Shown: positions 41,964-54,152 of the stretch, piece by piece
How positions within the stretch are numbered: position 1 is the stretch's first letter
Layout of the letters: each line of letters opens with the position of its first letter
Assembly: GCA_030770545.1 (NCBI GenBank)
Contig: CM061090.1
Location: 13,025,501 to 13,089,500 of the forward strand
DNA: 64,000 nt
DNA from: Macropodus opercularis
Lineage: Eukaryota; Chordata; Actinopteri; Anabantiformes; Osphronemidae
Direction of reading: 5' to 3'
Notes under the pieces: model-generated
Told to the model about the DNA's origin: nothing
Database searches by the model: none
What the model saw: only the letters and a program-made list of their open reading frames with translations
Translations under genes and position numbers: made by a program

Positions 41964-44900
41964 TCATTGAGATAAAGCTTTGTCCAAAACTTCAATGTTG
42001 ACCAACGGCAGCGTGGCAACTTCAAAAAACACCCTGAAAGGCAGAAAGTCATTCATTATTCAGAACCATCAAGATGCGTTTAGCGTAAATTACGTTTTTT
42101 GTTTTTTTTAACAAGTCAAAGGGTTTCTCAGTTTATCCCAGACTTACTTATGCGAGTATTTGTTCCGGATGGCTTTTAATTTATCGTCAGGAGGAGCCAA
42201 GAGCATCAAGTGCAGCTTTCGGGCGACGGGAGCCACCTCTGACGTCCGGTAGCCGGAGTGGAACTGCAGGATGGGAGACTAAAGGAAGATGGACACAGGA
42301 ACATTTCCATCACTGCTGATGAAGACTGACCAAAGCTGCTAGTTCCACCGCCCTGCTCCGATTTACACAGGAAAAAGGAGCCTTGTTGACCACACAGAGC
42401 TGCAGTCTGGCTGTAGAAGGAAAATTCTGCCTCATCTGGTGGACAGCAGTAGTGCCAGAAGCTAACTGGACTCAAACCAGATCTACATGTGGAACAAATT
42501 TAAGCTACATGGTCAGAAATGAAAGATTCTGTCACAGCGCCAGCCGTGAAAAATCAGCACTGAGCAATCGTGCAGTGAAAACACCATCGTTCATAAACTT
42601 GTGGGATTCAAATCATTGCTGAGGAAATGGCAACAGAATAATTTTACTCCAAGGCAGCAGCTTGTTCACACAGCATGTGAAGCATAATAAGCAAACGTAC
42701 CCATCCTCCCAAGTCTTTGGTGACTAGCGCCATCAGCAGGCAGGCTGAGGCCACCAGTGAACCTCTCTCTACCACTAGGTCCAACTCCAACAGGCTCATC
42801 TCGCAGTAGTACCGCGCCAGAGTCAGTGTGTCCATACCCGCACTCACACACTGCAGAGACAGAAAAGCAAACACTCATGAGGGTGGACAGACCCCGGGAA
42901 TCACAAAGACACACAGTCCGGCATGACAGAAGCCTTTCAGTGGGTCCTCGGGGGCCTCATGATGACAGAAAAGCTAATGGCTCAACAAGGTTTTGTTAAT
43001 GTGAACTTGGCCCACACACACACCTTGGCATAGCGTCTGAGGAAGCGATAGGGGATTGGGATGTTGATGTCAAAGGACAGCGTCTTCAGGATGCTGGCTT
43101 CCATAGAGATGAGCTCCTCCTTCTTGTACGCATCATCACAGATATACAAGAAGTCATCAACGCAGGGTGGACTGCGCTCCTGCAAGAACAGCAAATCGAG
43201 CATTAGATGTGAATAGAAAAGGCTCCAGTAGGAAGAACAGAGGTGATCCTCTGAGCAATCCTGCCATGTGAACATCCTGCATGCTCTCACCTCGAATTTG
43301 GAGGCTATGAGCATGGCAGTAGAGCCGACGAGCTGCAGCATCTCCCTGTGGATGGGACTCTTGGACAGGTAGTGGTCCGTCATCTTTACAGCCAGATAGA
43401 GGGTCTCGTGGTACAGCTCAAAGTTCTCCTGAACAAACACAAACACAGCGTCTGTCACACATGGTGCCGTAAACGCAGAGAGAGCCACAGTTTATGCCTG
43501 TAGGGAGAAATTCTGCAGGAACAGCATCCCGCTGTGTTCCGCAGCAATTTATTTTCTGAGCTGTAATTTTTAAGCCGCTGCACCCAGACCTCCTGAAGTT
43601 TTAATTAGCTGTTTCTTTTTAATGTGCTGAAGGATTACCTCTAGCTCTCAGCACCTTTGAAATCTATTATTCACTGAAATTTCCACGCACACAGGCCTCC
43701 CAGCAGCGCTCACCTGCACTTCAACGAGCCAGTCGATCAGGATGGCCCTCATCTCAGAGTTGAGGCTGGGCTGCTCGGGCATGTAGTTACACAGGATGAA
43801 CTTCTCCTGAAGACCATGAAAGAATGAAACGAAAGCTGAGAAATAACCTGGGAATTCAACAACTACACAGAGACAATTTAGTACCAGGGTTTGACTCACC
43901 TCTCTTTGTTTGAGGTAGTCAAAGATGTCCTTGGCGTACTCTGGGCACATGTAACTGTCCTCAGAGTTCTCAGAGTCAATGTCAAACTCCACTGGGATCT
44001 GAGGAAGGAATATGGAATCAAAACTCTTATAAGTTCTGTCCAAATCCATAAAAATGCATCTTTTTTTCCTTTACCTTCTGTCTCTGGAGGTGTGCTGGAA
44101 CTTCTCTTGCCACAGGGGGCAGAGCAGCTGGCAGCTCTTCTACTGGAGCTGCTACACCGGTCTGTGCCTCCTCCAGCTCAGACTTCTGTTTCTCAGCAGG
44201 TACTTCTTCTGGGCTCACAGACAAAGACCTGCAGAGGCCAGGGTGTAAATGCCATCTTATTATTATTATAGAACAGATGAGCAGTCGAAGGAGAGGAAGA
44301 GTGAGCGAGAGAGAAACAGCTACTTTTTCAAGTTGGCCTGATTCTTCCCAGGCACCAAGGAGGAACTTTTCTTCACCACCTTCTTCACGGTTTCTTTCTT
44401 CCTCCCTGGAAGACTGAGCTGAACCTTATGAGCCTGCCGACAAAGTCAAGATAAATCAAACTTTAATCATATGTATTACAAACACACTGACAATGAGTTT
44501 AAGAGATGACTGGAATAATTAGGCACAGCTAACACAGCCAACTGTGACTTGGTTACTTACTGCAAGTGCACATAAGCACAATGATGCGTTAGGGGAACAA
44601 AAAGGTTACAAAACAAACTCAAAGCGCACATTAGTGTCTCTCTGCCACCTTGTTCATTTCACAGCAGGAGCAGAACAAACAAGCAACAAGACAACAGGCG
44701 TGATCCTTGTTTTGCACCCAGGTGAGACTACAAAGTAAAACCCATTCACACCACAGTGCAGAACTACTGTGAGCCCAGTTACAACTTCAAACCCCACAGA
44801 GGCTCGATCACTCGAATGCAAGCAAGCACACTACAACATGTGCAAAAATGGGCTTGTACACAAATTGTAACATTATATGAAAAACTAGTTGTTTCTATTT

Positions 44901-45863
44901 TGACGGTTCACAGAAAAAAGTGGAGACAAACTTTGAACATTGTCCACTAACACTGATATGATCTCAGTCTTACATGATCGTGCAGAGTGCAAAACCCAAG
45001 ATTCCCACACATCACTACACTGATATTGTGGATGTAATGCAGACGCTGGTGTGACACTGCATCCCTCATTACCAAACACTGTGACCGCCACCAGAGTTCA
45101 CACTCATGCAGGATCCCACTTACTGAGCCGTGACTGCCATCACTGCTGGGCTGACAGTCTGACAGACTCACACTGACAGCCTGCCGTCAAGACGGACGCA
45201 CCGTTAGGACAAAATAACAGAGAAATCACCCTGAGACATTGTGGGTTCAGACAGCACCTCATTAAAATACAGCCTGATGCACTTTAATAGGACGCAGTTG
45301 TTGGCATAACTGCAGCTTTACAGTAAAGAGCGCTGTGGACACTCTTATTACAAAGATTCAAGCACTTGTTGGAGCATCATCCTCTACAGGTTCTGGCCTG
45401 ATGGCTGCAGATTTATATGGAACTAAAATTCTGCATAAGGGTTTTAAAATAAGTGGGAAGGAGACTTTGCATTCCTCCATTGTAGCAACACATAACCAGT
45501 CTGTTGTTGTGGTATTAGTAAATCAGAGCAAGATGAAATAATGACGATCACTCATAGGCCTCCTTCGTCTGCACTGTAAACACGGCCAGGAAGCACAGCG
45601 TTGAAGCAGGACTTACATTGGTGATGTCGATAAAAGCGGTCCTCTTCTTGGGAGCTCCCTGGGGAGGGGAAGACGACCTCTTCACCTGCGGGCCTTCCTC
45701 CTGCTACACATACAACACAAACCCAGTTAATGACTTCTGTGGAAATGCTGGCTTTGTTTACACCAAGTTCACCTCTCACCTGGTTTTCCTTCTTCGCTGG
45801 GTTTAACTTGGGTATCTTGCTTCCAGCGGCCACCGTGGGCTTCTTTCCCTTGGGAAAAGGCAT
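41964..45863 (-). CDS. ccnb3: Cyclin B3 (complete, 11 coding exons, 422 aa)
   Basis: G2/M cyclin that activates CDK1 (and CDK2) in the nucleus and acts in mitosis and in the meiotic metaphase-anaphase transition. Coding exons (minus strand, high to low): 45863-45780, 45700-45617, 44433-44324, 44228-44075, 43998-43900, 43806-43714, 43428-43291, 43179-43024, 42850-42701, 42278-42148, 42033-41964. All have AG acceptors and GT donors and the frame is kept throughout. Exon 2 could instead start at 45,703, adding one Gln. A KEN box (residues 25-27) and a cyclin-B3-type destruction box RTAFIDITN (48-56) mark it for APC/C-driven degradation. A Lys/Arg-rich segment (67-78, GRKKETVKKVVKK) fits a nuclear signal. 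The first cyclin box carries MRAILIDWLVEV (196-207), and FLYICDDAY in exon 8 is typical of the B3 family. Length fits the short non-mammalian form; mammals have a giant extra exon. The ATG at 45,863 has G at -3. The gene is divergent from the AKAP-like gene. Confidence 0.96.
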
Positions 45864-46133
45864 GACTGGCTCTTTATCCTGGCGCTGCAGCGGCTGCACT
45901 GGGGTCTGTCTTGCGCACAAGAACACAAAAACGCTCGCTCGTGTAAACTGTCCCAAGCAGATGCTTCTTTTTGCGCGCTAAGCTGCAACAACGACTAAAA
46001 CCCAGCACACGAAGCTCAACTAGCTGGAGCTGAGGATGCGGCGCGTTCTCGAGTCCGCTCGGTAGCTCCCACGCGTGACCCGGATACGCCTTCAAATGTG
46101 ACTTTAAAGCCGCCCATAACGTCTTAGCTTACC
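45864..46133 (-). other. ccnb3: Probable ccnb3 5' UTR with a small intron
   Basis: On the minus strand, AAG|GTAAGC gives a good donor with the exon ending at 46,133. A pyrimidine/T-rich acceptor ends at 45,906, just before 45,905. A non-coding first exon (from somewhere near 46,200 to 46,133) would then join an exon at 45,905-45,780 that holds 42 bases of leader and the start codon. The frame stays open upstream of the ATG but has no earlier ATG. This is inference from splice signals only; an unspliced leader starting nearer to 46,060 is also possible. Confidence 0.45.
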
Positions 46134-46330
46134 TTAGTTTATAATCGGTGCACGTTCGATCCAGTCGCTTGCTTTACACTGGACATATAGATGGTTTGCG
46201 CGCTGTAAACACACCAAGTTTGCTGCGCAGACGAGAACGCGAACAGCGGCCCTTCAGCTGAAGATCCAAATTTGCTGCGCTGCGCTCTCATTGGCTGGAA
46301 TTTGAGCTTCGTGACCAATAGGGAAGTCGA
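46091..46330. promoter_or_regulatory. Candidate cell-cycle promoter of ccnb3
   Basis: A CpG-rich stretch between the divergent genes. It holds an inverted CCAAT box (ATTGG, 46,290-46,294), a direct CCAAT (46,315-46,319), an E2F-like TTTGCGCGC (46,195-46,203) and a CHR-like element that reads TTTGAA on the minus strand (46,096-46,091). Paired CCAAT (NF-Y) boxes with CHR elements are the known signature of B-type cyclin promoters bound by the DREAM/MuvB complex. The spacing here is not the textbook one, and the CHR-like site may lie inside the transcribed leader. Confidence 0.5.
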
Positions 46331-47899
46331 TCAAGATGCCGTTTCTAAGGAGCGTTGGTTTCATGTTCCGGCCCTGCGCGTCGGTGAGCGGAACAAAGGC
46401 AATAAAAAAAAAGCAGAGTCCAGAATTACAAATAAAAATGTTATATTTCTTATACGCGTTTCAGCAGATTATGACCAACTAGGTAAATGTGGACTTTAGT
46501 TAAGAGCAATCAAAAGATTGTTCAATAGACAAGGATCAGCCACTATATGTCCTTGACTGTAATCCAGCGAACCCTGAAGGGGGAGATTGCGGAATTTTTA
46601 AACACCCTAGCAACTAGCAGCGGTTCAAATGTTGGAGGTTTTCGTTTTCCGCATACAAATGCGCGTATTCGCGATGTTTACATTTATGATTATTCCCAAT
46701 GTTTGACGAGTCTACGTCCAACATAATTATACATTGTTAAAACCCGGAAACTTCAATCCACCTGGGTTCATTTGCTTGACTAAACCAGTGAGTTTTACTT
46801 TGACCTAATGCAGAAATGATATATAACACATCTATACTCAGGCAGTATAACCTACCTCTACGCCTAAATATGATATGATGTTAGATCTTACATGTGTATT
46901 ATTTTTCATTCACGCATTCACACCAAACAATCCTGGGAGCAACACACCAAAGTATTTCCTGAACTGGAGGCCAGAGCTCAGAGCAGGTCTCCTGGGGTCC
47001 AGCTACTTCAGTAACAGCTTGTATAACAGCTGGTTATAATATTGTGAATTACACATATGCACCCTGAGGACAAGTTAACCATGAACACAGGAAACTGGCA
47101 ATAATCATCGATCCAGCTTCCAGGAGTTTGGGGTGGCCAGACTCCAGTCTGCGTAACGGGAACTGAGAGATTACTTCAGTCTTCTCCTAACCTAACTATG
47201 GGTAATTCCTTAGAGAGAGTAGTGTCATCTCTGAATACACCCTCTAATCGTGCTCTTAACGTTCCCCGGCCCTGATATCATCGCCCTCGTTTTCCTTCCA
47301 ATTCAGCATATTGCACAAAAGAAATGGGTTCATCAAAAAATAAAAGTGCCATGGCCTATTTGGTTTGAACATTCAGCCCACGCTCTCTTTATTTGAACAG
47401 CATACCGTGATGGCCTTGGGTTCACGCTGTGCTTTCTGCCGTCTAATGGGGTCTGCAGAGAGATATCATCGCACAGCACTGCTTTCATTTCGGCTCCCCT
47501 CCCTGTTGTCCTCTTCCAAGACAAAAAGCCCTCATAAGACAAGCACTTTCTTCCACATTGCTTGAGTCTCTGTCACGGCTGAGAGGCATAATTCTTTGAG
47601 GCTGCGACGAAATCCACGCAGGGTATGAAAATCTAATTCGGAGTGGGGGTGATGTTTCATACGTAACTACAGCACGCTGATCAGATTGTGGGGCTGTCCA
47701 CTTCTACTTCATTCAAACCTAAAGGGATAGATTTGACTTTTTTCTCTGTATTTCCAAATAATCATTGTCAGATGGTTTGCTTGTATAATAATAATTTCAT
47801 ATAAACTCAGCGTGGGTTGAAACAGTGTTGTCATGTAGTTTCCTCTTGTCGTCACTCACTCACTGAGTTACACACTTTGTCTTTCTCTTACACACACAG
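46331..47899. other. Intergenic stretch between ccnb3 and the AKAP-like gene
   Basis: No coding exon recognised. The stretch is moderately AT-rich, with no repeats of note. The 5' end of the plus-strand AKAP-like transcript may lie in it. Confidence 0.5.
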
Positions 47900-47992
47900 G
47901 AAGTGAGTGAAACTGAACTCATTTATCGGACTATTTCCGTACAAACTCATTTGCACTGAAACACTTGACAAACCATCGTCTTTTGGCATCTG
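47900..47992 (+). other. Possible non-coding 5' exon of the AKAP-like gene
   Basis: A 93-bp stretch bounded by a pyrimidine-rich acceptor (TTCTCTTACACACACAG) and a strong donor (CTG|GTGAGT at 47,993). All three plus-strand frames contain stops, so it could only be untranslated. Splicing to the acceptor at 49,130-49,131 would place the ATG at 49,138 six bases into the next exon. Not confirmed. Confidence 0.3.
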
Positions 47993-49137
47993 GTGAGTTT
48001 TCTACACAGGCAAATCTCCTTTTCATATTTTGTGTTAATTATTGCAAAAACAGAAAACAAATCAATATTGTTTTATCACTTAGATTTGAAATATTTCTTT
48101 AAAAACATTAAATACTATGAAATTATAAAGATGAATCATGTATCGCTATCTATTTTTGGGGAGATTATGCGTGATGGTTTATTTTCCTAATCCTGGCTCA
48201 AATGACGTGTTACAGCAGGAGCAGTGTGAGTGCAGTAGTTCAGTAGAAGTACAACCTAGAGAATAAGGAAGTGGAGTGTTTGTCAACATCGTATGTTTTT
48301 TTGTTTTTCAGCCAGAAAACACACTAGAACAAGCTACTTAGTAACAGTGCTGCTAGCTAAACACATAGAGTTGTTCGAATTAAAGCTTTAGATTGTTGAA
48401 ATTCGTACAGGATGAAGTCTTAAAGGAGCTTTACATTAAGCACATGGTGAGATCCATTATCTCACCCAGCAAAGAAGCTTTTAAACGTAGAGTAACTCCA
48501 AAAATAAAAAAGTGGAACATTAGAAACACAAATTGTGGAACAAATCAAGCATCACAAGTTTTTACTGATGAGGCTGATACAACTATGCCCCTATGAGTAC
48601 GAGATTGAGATCCCTTGTTAGGTTTTATCTCTTTGCTTATCAGTTAATTCAATCATCTTAATATGTGTACAAGCTGAGTTTACTGTCACGGTGCAGAGTT
48701 TTGGTGCTAATCTGTACCAAACAGAACTTCCTGCTTGTCACATCCTGGCTGGCTGACAGCTCATATGGTGTCAGGCTGTGGTCGGAGGACTCGATCTTAC
48801 TTTCTATATGAGGCTGCAGAGCACTCTTTTCTTTTTATACAGTACATATAAAATCCCCCAATTTGTGGCCTCTCTAGTTGATCTCAAACAAGAAAGCAAC
48901 ACAGCATTTGTACAACTGGGACTGAAGGAATTATTTATGTCCTTCCTTGTTTAACTGTTGGCAACCAATACTCTGATAAATGTACCGTACATACTAAAAA
49001 TAGTCACACCGTCGTGTTCAGACCATCTTTAGACTTTGCCTTTCACAGTCCTGCATCTTTTAAACAAAGTAAAAAGAGGCTCCAATAGAAACAACCTTCG
49101 TTCTAATTAAAATGTTGCTTTTACCCTCTAGGATCTG

Positions 49138-49935
49138 ATGCACGCAGGCAGCGTCAAGAGTGTCCAAGCAGAGCGGCCCAAAGAGAAGCCTGTGAACACT
49201 GAGGCCCAAAAACAGAACACTATCCTTCTAAGCCAGATGAAAACAGCTGAAACCAAAGAGTCCAGTTCTTATCAAGGGCATGAGACTTTAGCTGAGGAGT
49301 TAGCATCAGCTGTGATTGATGTCGCTCTAAGGGAAGTAAGCAGAGGCCATAATGCGGGCGAGGGACAGGCTGACCGCCATCAAGATGGGGGAGAAAGAGA
49401 CATTTTAAGAGAGATGGACCCAGTCAAAGAAGTCCAGTCCTTGACAAATACCCAGCCCTACCGCCCGCATCTGTCACAGGCTGGGCTGCCGGTTGTGGGA
49501 TCCCTCGACTACCCCGATGCCCCTCCGACTACCCCTCTCCTCCCTGAGCTTGAGAGGAGCCGCCACAGTTTTGCCAGGAAGCTGAAAGGGGGCCTGGCAA
49601 CGGTTTTCTTGCCCTCACCTCCCCCACCAACCCCAAAAGAGAAGGAGGACTGCTCTAACGGTTCCACCAGCGACCCCCAGGTGGAGTTAATGGAGCACCT
49701 GATGCATTCACTGTTCACAGATGATGCGGCCAGAGACCATGGTGAAGCAGGTTCACAGCACGGAGCCACGTTGGAGGCTTTTGCAGAGTCTCTTTCCCAT
49801 GATGTTATCGACTGGGTCTTGAGCTCCAAAAGGGAAAAGCAGACAGGGGGTGACGACAGTCTTCATCTTTTGGCTCAGCAGCTGGCGGAAACCATCATCA
49901 CATCCTCGCTCGATGAAGCCAAAATGCTTATGTAG
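49138..49935 (+). CDS. AKAP-like protein, 265 aa, terminal coding exon
   Basis: Likely a protein-kinase-A anchoring protein. The exon begins at 49,132 after a good acceptor (TTTTACCCTCTAG) and stays open for 265 codons to a TAG; I estimate well under 1% probability for a frame this long by chance. Helical segments look amphipathic: 51-67 (LAEELASAVIDVALREV) has the hydrophobic spacing of PKA regulatory-subunit-binding helices; 182-193 (VELMEHLMHSLF), 212-231 (LEAFAESLSHDVIDWVLSSK) and 242-264 are similar. Between them lie a Pro-rich linker (about 127-167, with PSPPPPTPK at 160-168) and low-complexity polar sequence. The style resembles the AKAP3/AKAP4/AKAP11 (AKAP110) family, but the protein is much shorter (AKAP4 is about 850 aa) and I see no conserved family C-terminus. 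The start is uncertain: C at -3 is a weak context, and the frame is open to the splice site, so more N-terminal coding exons could exist. It sits head-to-head with ccnb3, like human AKAP4. Confidence 0.65.
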   Translation: MHAGSVKSVQAERPKEKPVNTEAQKQNTILLSQMKTAETKESSSYQGHETLAEELASAVIDVALREVSRGHNAGEGQADRHQDGGERDILREMDPVKEVQSLTNTQPYRPHLSQAGLPVVGSLDYPDAPPTTPLLPELERSRHSFARKLKGGLATVFLPSPPPPTPKEKEDCSNGSTSDPQVELMEHLMHSLFTDDAARDHGEAGSQHGATLEAFAESLSHDVIDWVLSSKREKQTGGDDSLHLLAQQLAETIITSSLDEAKMLM

Positions 49936-50049
49936 TCATTTCATGTGACAAATGTATACGTACACTCACCAGAACAGACATATCGATACACACCCACATT
50001 ACTGTCAGCCTCAATACCACTGACTGAGATTCTAACCGATCGGTTCCTG

Positions 50050-50155
50050 TGTGATGGACTGGCGACCTGCAGGACGTAACAGCTGGGATAGGCTCCAACA
50101 CCCCATCACCCCTATGAAGACAAGCCTCTCAGATAATAGAGGGATGGATGCTTTA
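50050..50155 (+). repeat. Teleost interspersed repeat (LINE/SINE tail type)
   Basis: Contains GTGATGGACTGGCGACCTGC followed by CAGCTGGGATAGGCTCCAAC and ends in GGATGGATG-type repeats. This is a degenerate copy of a very common fish sequence, which I recall as the 3' tail of L2-type LINEs and SINEs that borrow it. Family assignment is from memory and needs a repeat-library search. Confidence 0.6.
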
Positions 50156-50544
50156 ACGCATTACCAGTGTGATGACTTTAAGAATGTTCAGTCAAGTCTA
50201 TCCAGATGAAAAGTTTATAAAATATTTCACACACCCCACAAAGCATAAATCAGTAACACATAATTATAATATACATATCCTGGATGCTGGACATGACACA
50301 ATGCACATAAATATGCTTGTGGTTGTAAATACTAAAATGACAAGCAGTGACCATCTATGTCCTTCAGATGGCAGCACAGGAGCAATGTTAGCCTGTTCAG
50401 GTGACTGACTACAGCTCAGTTACTCCAGTTCGCATTTGGAAAAAACGATGATGTTTAAAATCTTGCGTTATAAAAAAAACGGTTTTCATCTATGTTTATT
50501 GTTAATGAAATATTTTTGGGGTTTTGCTTCCAGTTTTCACAATG

Positions 50545-50546
<2 letters not shown>

Positions 50547-50625
<79 letters not shown>
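50547..50625. repeat. Compound (CT)n(CA)n microsatellite
   Basis: About 15 CT units followed directly by about 24 CA units. It produces repetitive Ser/Leu and Thr/His open frames that are not genes. Confidence 0.98.
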
Positions 50626-50627
<2 letters not shown>

Positions 50628-53600
50628 CACATTCTGTTGGAATGTCACCATTAAGCTATAACTTTCCACTCCATACCATTATATGACGTTGCACTGTAGA
50701 TGAGTTCATTGAGTCTCATTAGGACTAATGGCACATTACACCACCACATCACTGAATACGCTGTTGGGAACTTATTTGGTTATTTCCCCTTATAATTGGC
50801 CTAATTTTGAAAAATGCAGAGTGATTCATTCATCCCTGACTGAGCTGAATATTTGCATGTGGGATGAATTTGTGTGCTGGCTCGAAGAAAAACGCGCTTT
50901 TTTTTTTCACCAACATATTGAGGTCAGATCTGGACGAGGAGAGAGCCATGGTGTTTAACCAAACAGTGATGTGATCCAGCAGAGGGAAAATATATGCTTT
51001 TCTATGAAAAAACAGATCAGTCAGATGTTGGCAAAGTTACAGAAAACTGTTTTTTTTTTAAATGTTTGAAAAGCGGTTTTGAGTAACGAGTGTGTAGGAA
51101 AAAGTCTGTGTCTGGAGTGTGTGTGTGACACAGACAGACTCATCTGGGTAGGACAAAAATGGATCCACAAGGAGATGGAGCACAAACTAGTCTAATCTAA
51201 AGCAGCTATAGTCCAGCGTCAGGATTCAGACGTTCCAGGCCAGAGAGGAATCCTCTGGTACACCGGCAGAGAGAAACCCTGAATCCGCTGTTCTGACACC
51301 GGATTCTATGAAACAGGAACATTTAGAAAAAGAGGAGGGTACACGTTGCAAAACTCGGGTGTTTATTTGAGCCGCATATGCACAAACATGATTCAAAGCA
51401 CACACGTCAACTTGGCTGCAGAATGTGATAGTCCCCTGGCTCTGATACATAAGACGTTGTGGAATGCTGAGTCTGAACTCTCCACTCCCACTGCTGATCA
51501 CCATTATGTGTTTTTTTAATTTCAACACGGTCACCAAGGACTGACACACTGACACACACATGCACACACAAGGGTTGGGTGGACAGCTGCGGCGTCAGAA
51601 GAGGCGCACGCACATCTGCAGAAACGCTTGTTATACTGTCAGGTGGTGGTCGGCTGCCAGAGGGAGAGAGGGACACTGAGGGGGAGACGGAGAAGGGAAA
51701 ACCAGGATAACACGCAGGAGTTCAGTAGAGAATCTTCTGCCATAAATGTACAGATTCATTGGTCAATATTTATTTTATTTCTTGCAGTGGTACGCTGTTC
51801 AAATCCCAGCAGCAGTTTTTGGATTAAAGACTGTAAATGCACGGCTACTGGTTCTGTTTGGAGAATCACGGTGCAGTTGAAATGCACCCGCTCAATTCAC
51901 GTATCACTTGATTTTACAAAGGTACCACAGGCTGCTGGGGCTGAGTTCATAAATCTGAGGTGGGATCAGCACAGGACTGATAGGCTGCGCTTCAGTTTTC
52001 TACCTTAGTAACTGATACGGAAGAATGAGGAAATGAAAAAACTCCAGCACGTCCAGTTCTGGGAAGTGTTGCAAAAGTTCTACTGAAAAAAAGTCATTAC
52101 TGCGACTCTTCATCCTGGATAATGCCACCGTACCGGTTTCTGACCCCACTCTGAGCCTGTAGAGTTAGTTACGCAGAGATCTTTGAGAAACCCGAAACAT
52201 TTAATAACACCTTGTGTTCTGATGGTATTTCTCCAGCCCTCAGAGATCTACGTTTTGCCACCTGGTAAACAAAAAGAAGCAGGAATTGACCTTTTTTTCT
52301 TGAGTTTTCTTGAATATGTAAAGCAAAATGTGTTAAACCATTTAGTTGGGATGTTCCTTTATCTTATCATGTACATACAGTCCAGACTTCATACTAGAGA
52401 AGCTTCCAAACGTTCCTGAAAACTGCTGCCTGTCACAACCCAGTGGGCTCCAGGTGCTAAGGTCCCAAAACTCATGTTACAGTTGAAACACTGGAGAGCT
52501 AAATAATTTTCAGTCACATCAAAATGCATTTTAAATCTATGACTCAGTCCTTTTTAAATATACAGTGTTTGATATATACAAGGCTGCAGGGGCTTAGGAG
52601 GACTAGCACCACTGTGAGCGTATGTAATAACTTGATTCTAAAGTGACCACAGTTTTGTTGCACATTTAACAGATTTCAGTTGAAGTATCGCATTGACACA
52701 GCAACTCATCCCCTCTGGCAGCCCCATGCTGGAGGATTTCCCAGAAAGCTCTGCTGTAACTATGCTCCGACTCCGCAGTCGAAACACCTCAACTGATCTG
52801 ATGATAACAAAGACAAGTGGAAACATATTTTAGCCTCGCTGTTGGCAAATAGGATCAATAGATCCTTTATAATTCTGACTGTGATTTTTGTACACGCAAG
52901 CATTTGACCAGAGGCATCAGCGCGGGCGCTAAGTGTCAGTCTGTTGTAAACAGTCCGAGATTTGGTTATTGCTGGGGTCAAACGCTTGACACTGAGGTGT
53001 TTCAAAACCACCCAAGACAAAGAGCTGTTTCGACAGTTGTGGCAGAATCTGCCCCGGGGAGCTCGACTTCAAACCCAAAATAAGATCAGTTCCATCGTAG
53101 CGGACATTTCTCCAGACGTGGAAAGTATTTGACTCATCTTTCACCTCACTTTTGAAATGTTTAGTGCTGTGGGCTCAACCATCTGCTTTTTCATATTTCT
53201 TACAGTCCAACTTTTATTCAGGTCTCACCTGCAGACTGCAGCTTCCCCTTCCTGGACTCCATCATTTGTACTGCAGGTAGGAGCATGTGAAGCTCCTGGC
53301 AGTGGACCGAACGACTTCCACATCTGCAGACCCCAAAAAGAGAGAAAAGACACAGCAAGTGGCCTTAGATGAAGCACGAGTACATCTTACGCTTACTGGT
53401 AGAAATGTCACTAAACAAGGAGCTAAAAGGTCACAATGTCACTTAAAATCAATTTAATGTAGTTTCTGCAAACCAAAGCTAACAGCTGTCCCAACTGTTT
53501 GTGGTGGTGGAGGGGAAACAGAGTAAAAACCACTGTCAGCTTTAAAGCCTTCCTAGAGCTATGTGATGAAACCAGTATGACAAAGCCAGTGCTGACTGCT

Positions 53601-54152
53601 AGCTTGCTTCCAAGAAACTTTAATTGCTGTGTTCATCACTAATATGATAAACATCTGCCGTCAGGGGTCTGAGTGCAGCTTTGCCATGTTTTAGAACCTG
53701 CAGTTTAAATATTGAACCATGGCTACACTTGTTTTCCATTAACGAGGCGTCAGGCAAATATTTGCTGTCAAACAGTGTTGAGCTCTAAAACAGTCGAGCA
53801 CTAGACGCATCAGCTCAGAGCCTGAATCGATAACAAAAGATACAGATTTGTTAATTTTTAAATGTTAACTATGTTCAAACATATTTATGGAGACTGTTTC
53901 TCTATATTTCTATATATTCTGTGAAGATTTTGTAATTATGGCTGATGAATAGAGACACAGTTGGCTGTCAATGATTTGCAAAACAGTTGATAAAAGATGG
54001 ATTTTGAAGAATGAATATAATAAGATGTTTTTGTTAATGGTTTCATACATGTTATGTGTTTATGCGTACATGGTAGCATATTGATATGTTGTGCTCTCTG
54101 TACAATCGTTGTGTCCCATAGGGACGAGGTTGATGTTTGGCCTGACAACAAA

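Noticed and set aside
49509..49829. A 106-codon minus-strand open frame
   Set aside because: Antisense shadow of the AKAP-like exon, with no splice or start support.
49936..50040. Continuation of an AKAP11 C-terminus after the AKAP-like exon
   Set aside because: An in-frame TAG ends the protein at 49,935 and no family C-terminal motif appears nearby, so I did not name the gene akap11 or akap4.
52183..52419. Frame containing PSEIYVLPPG, like an immunoglobulin constant-domain motif
   Set aside because: No Cys/Trp framework of an Ig domain follows and the rest of the frame is unlike an Ig domain, so the short match is probably chance.
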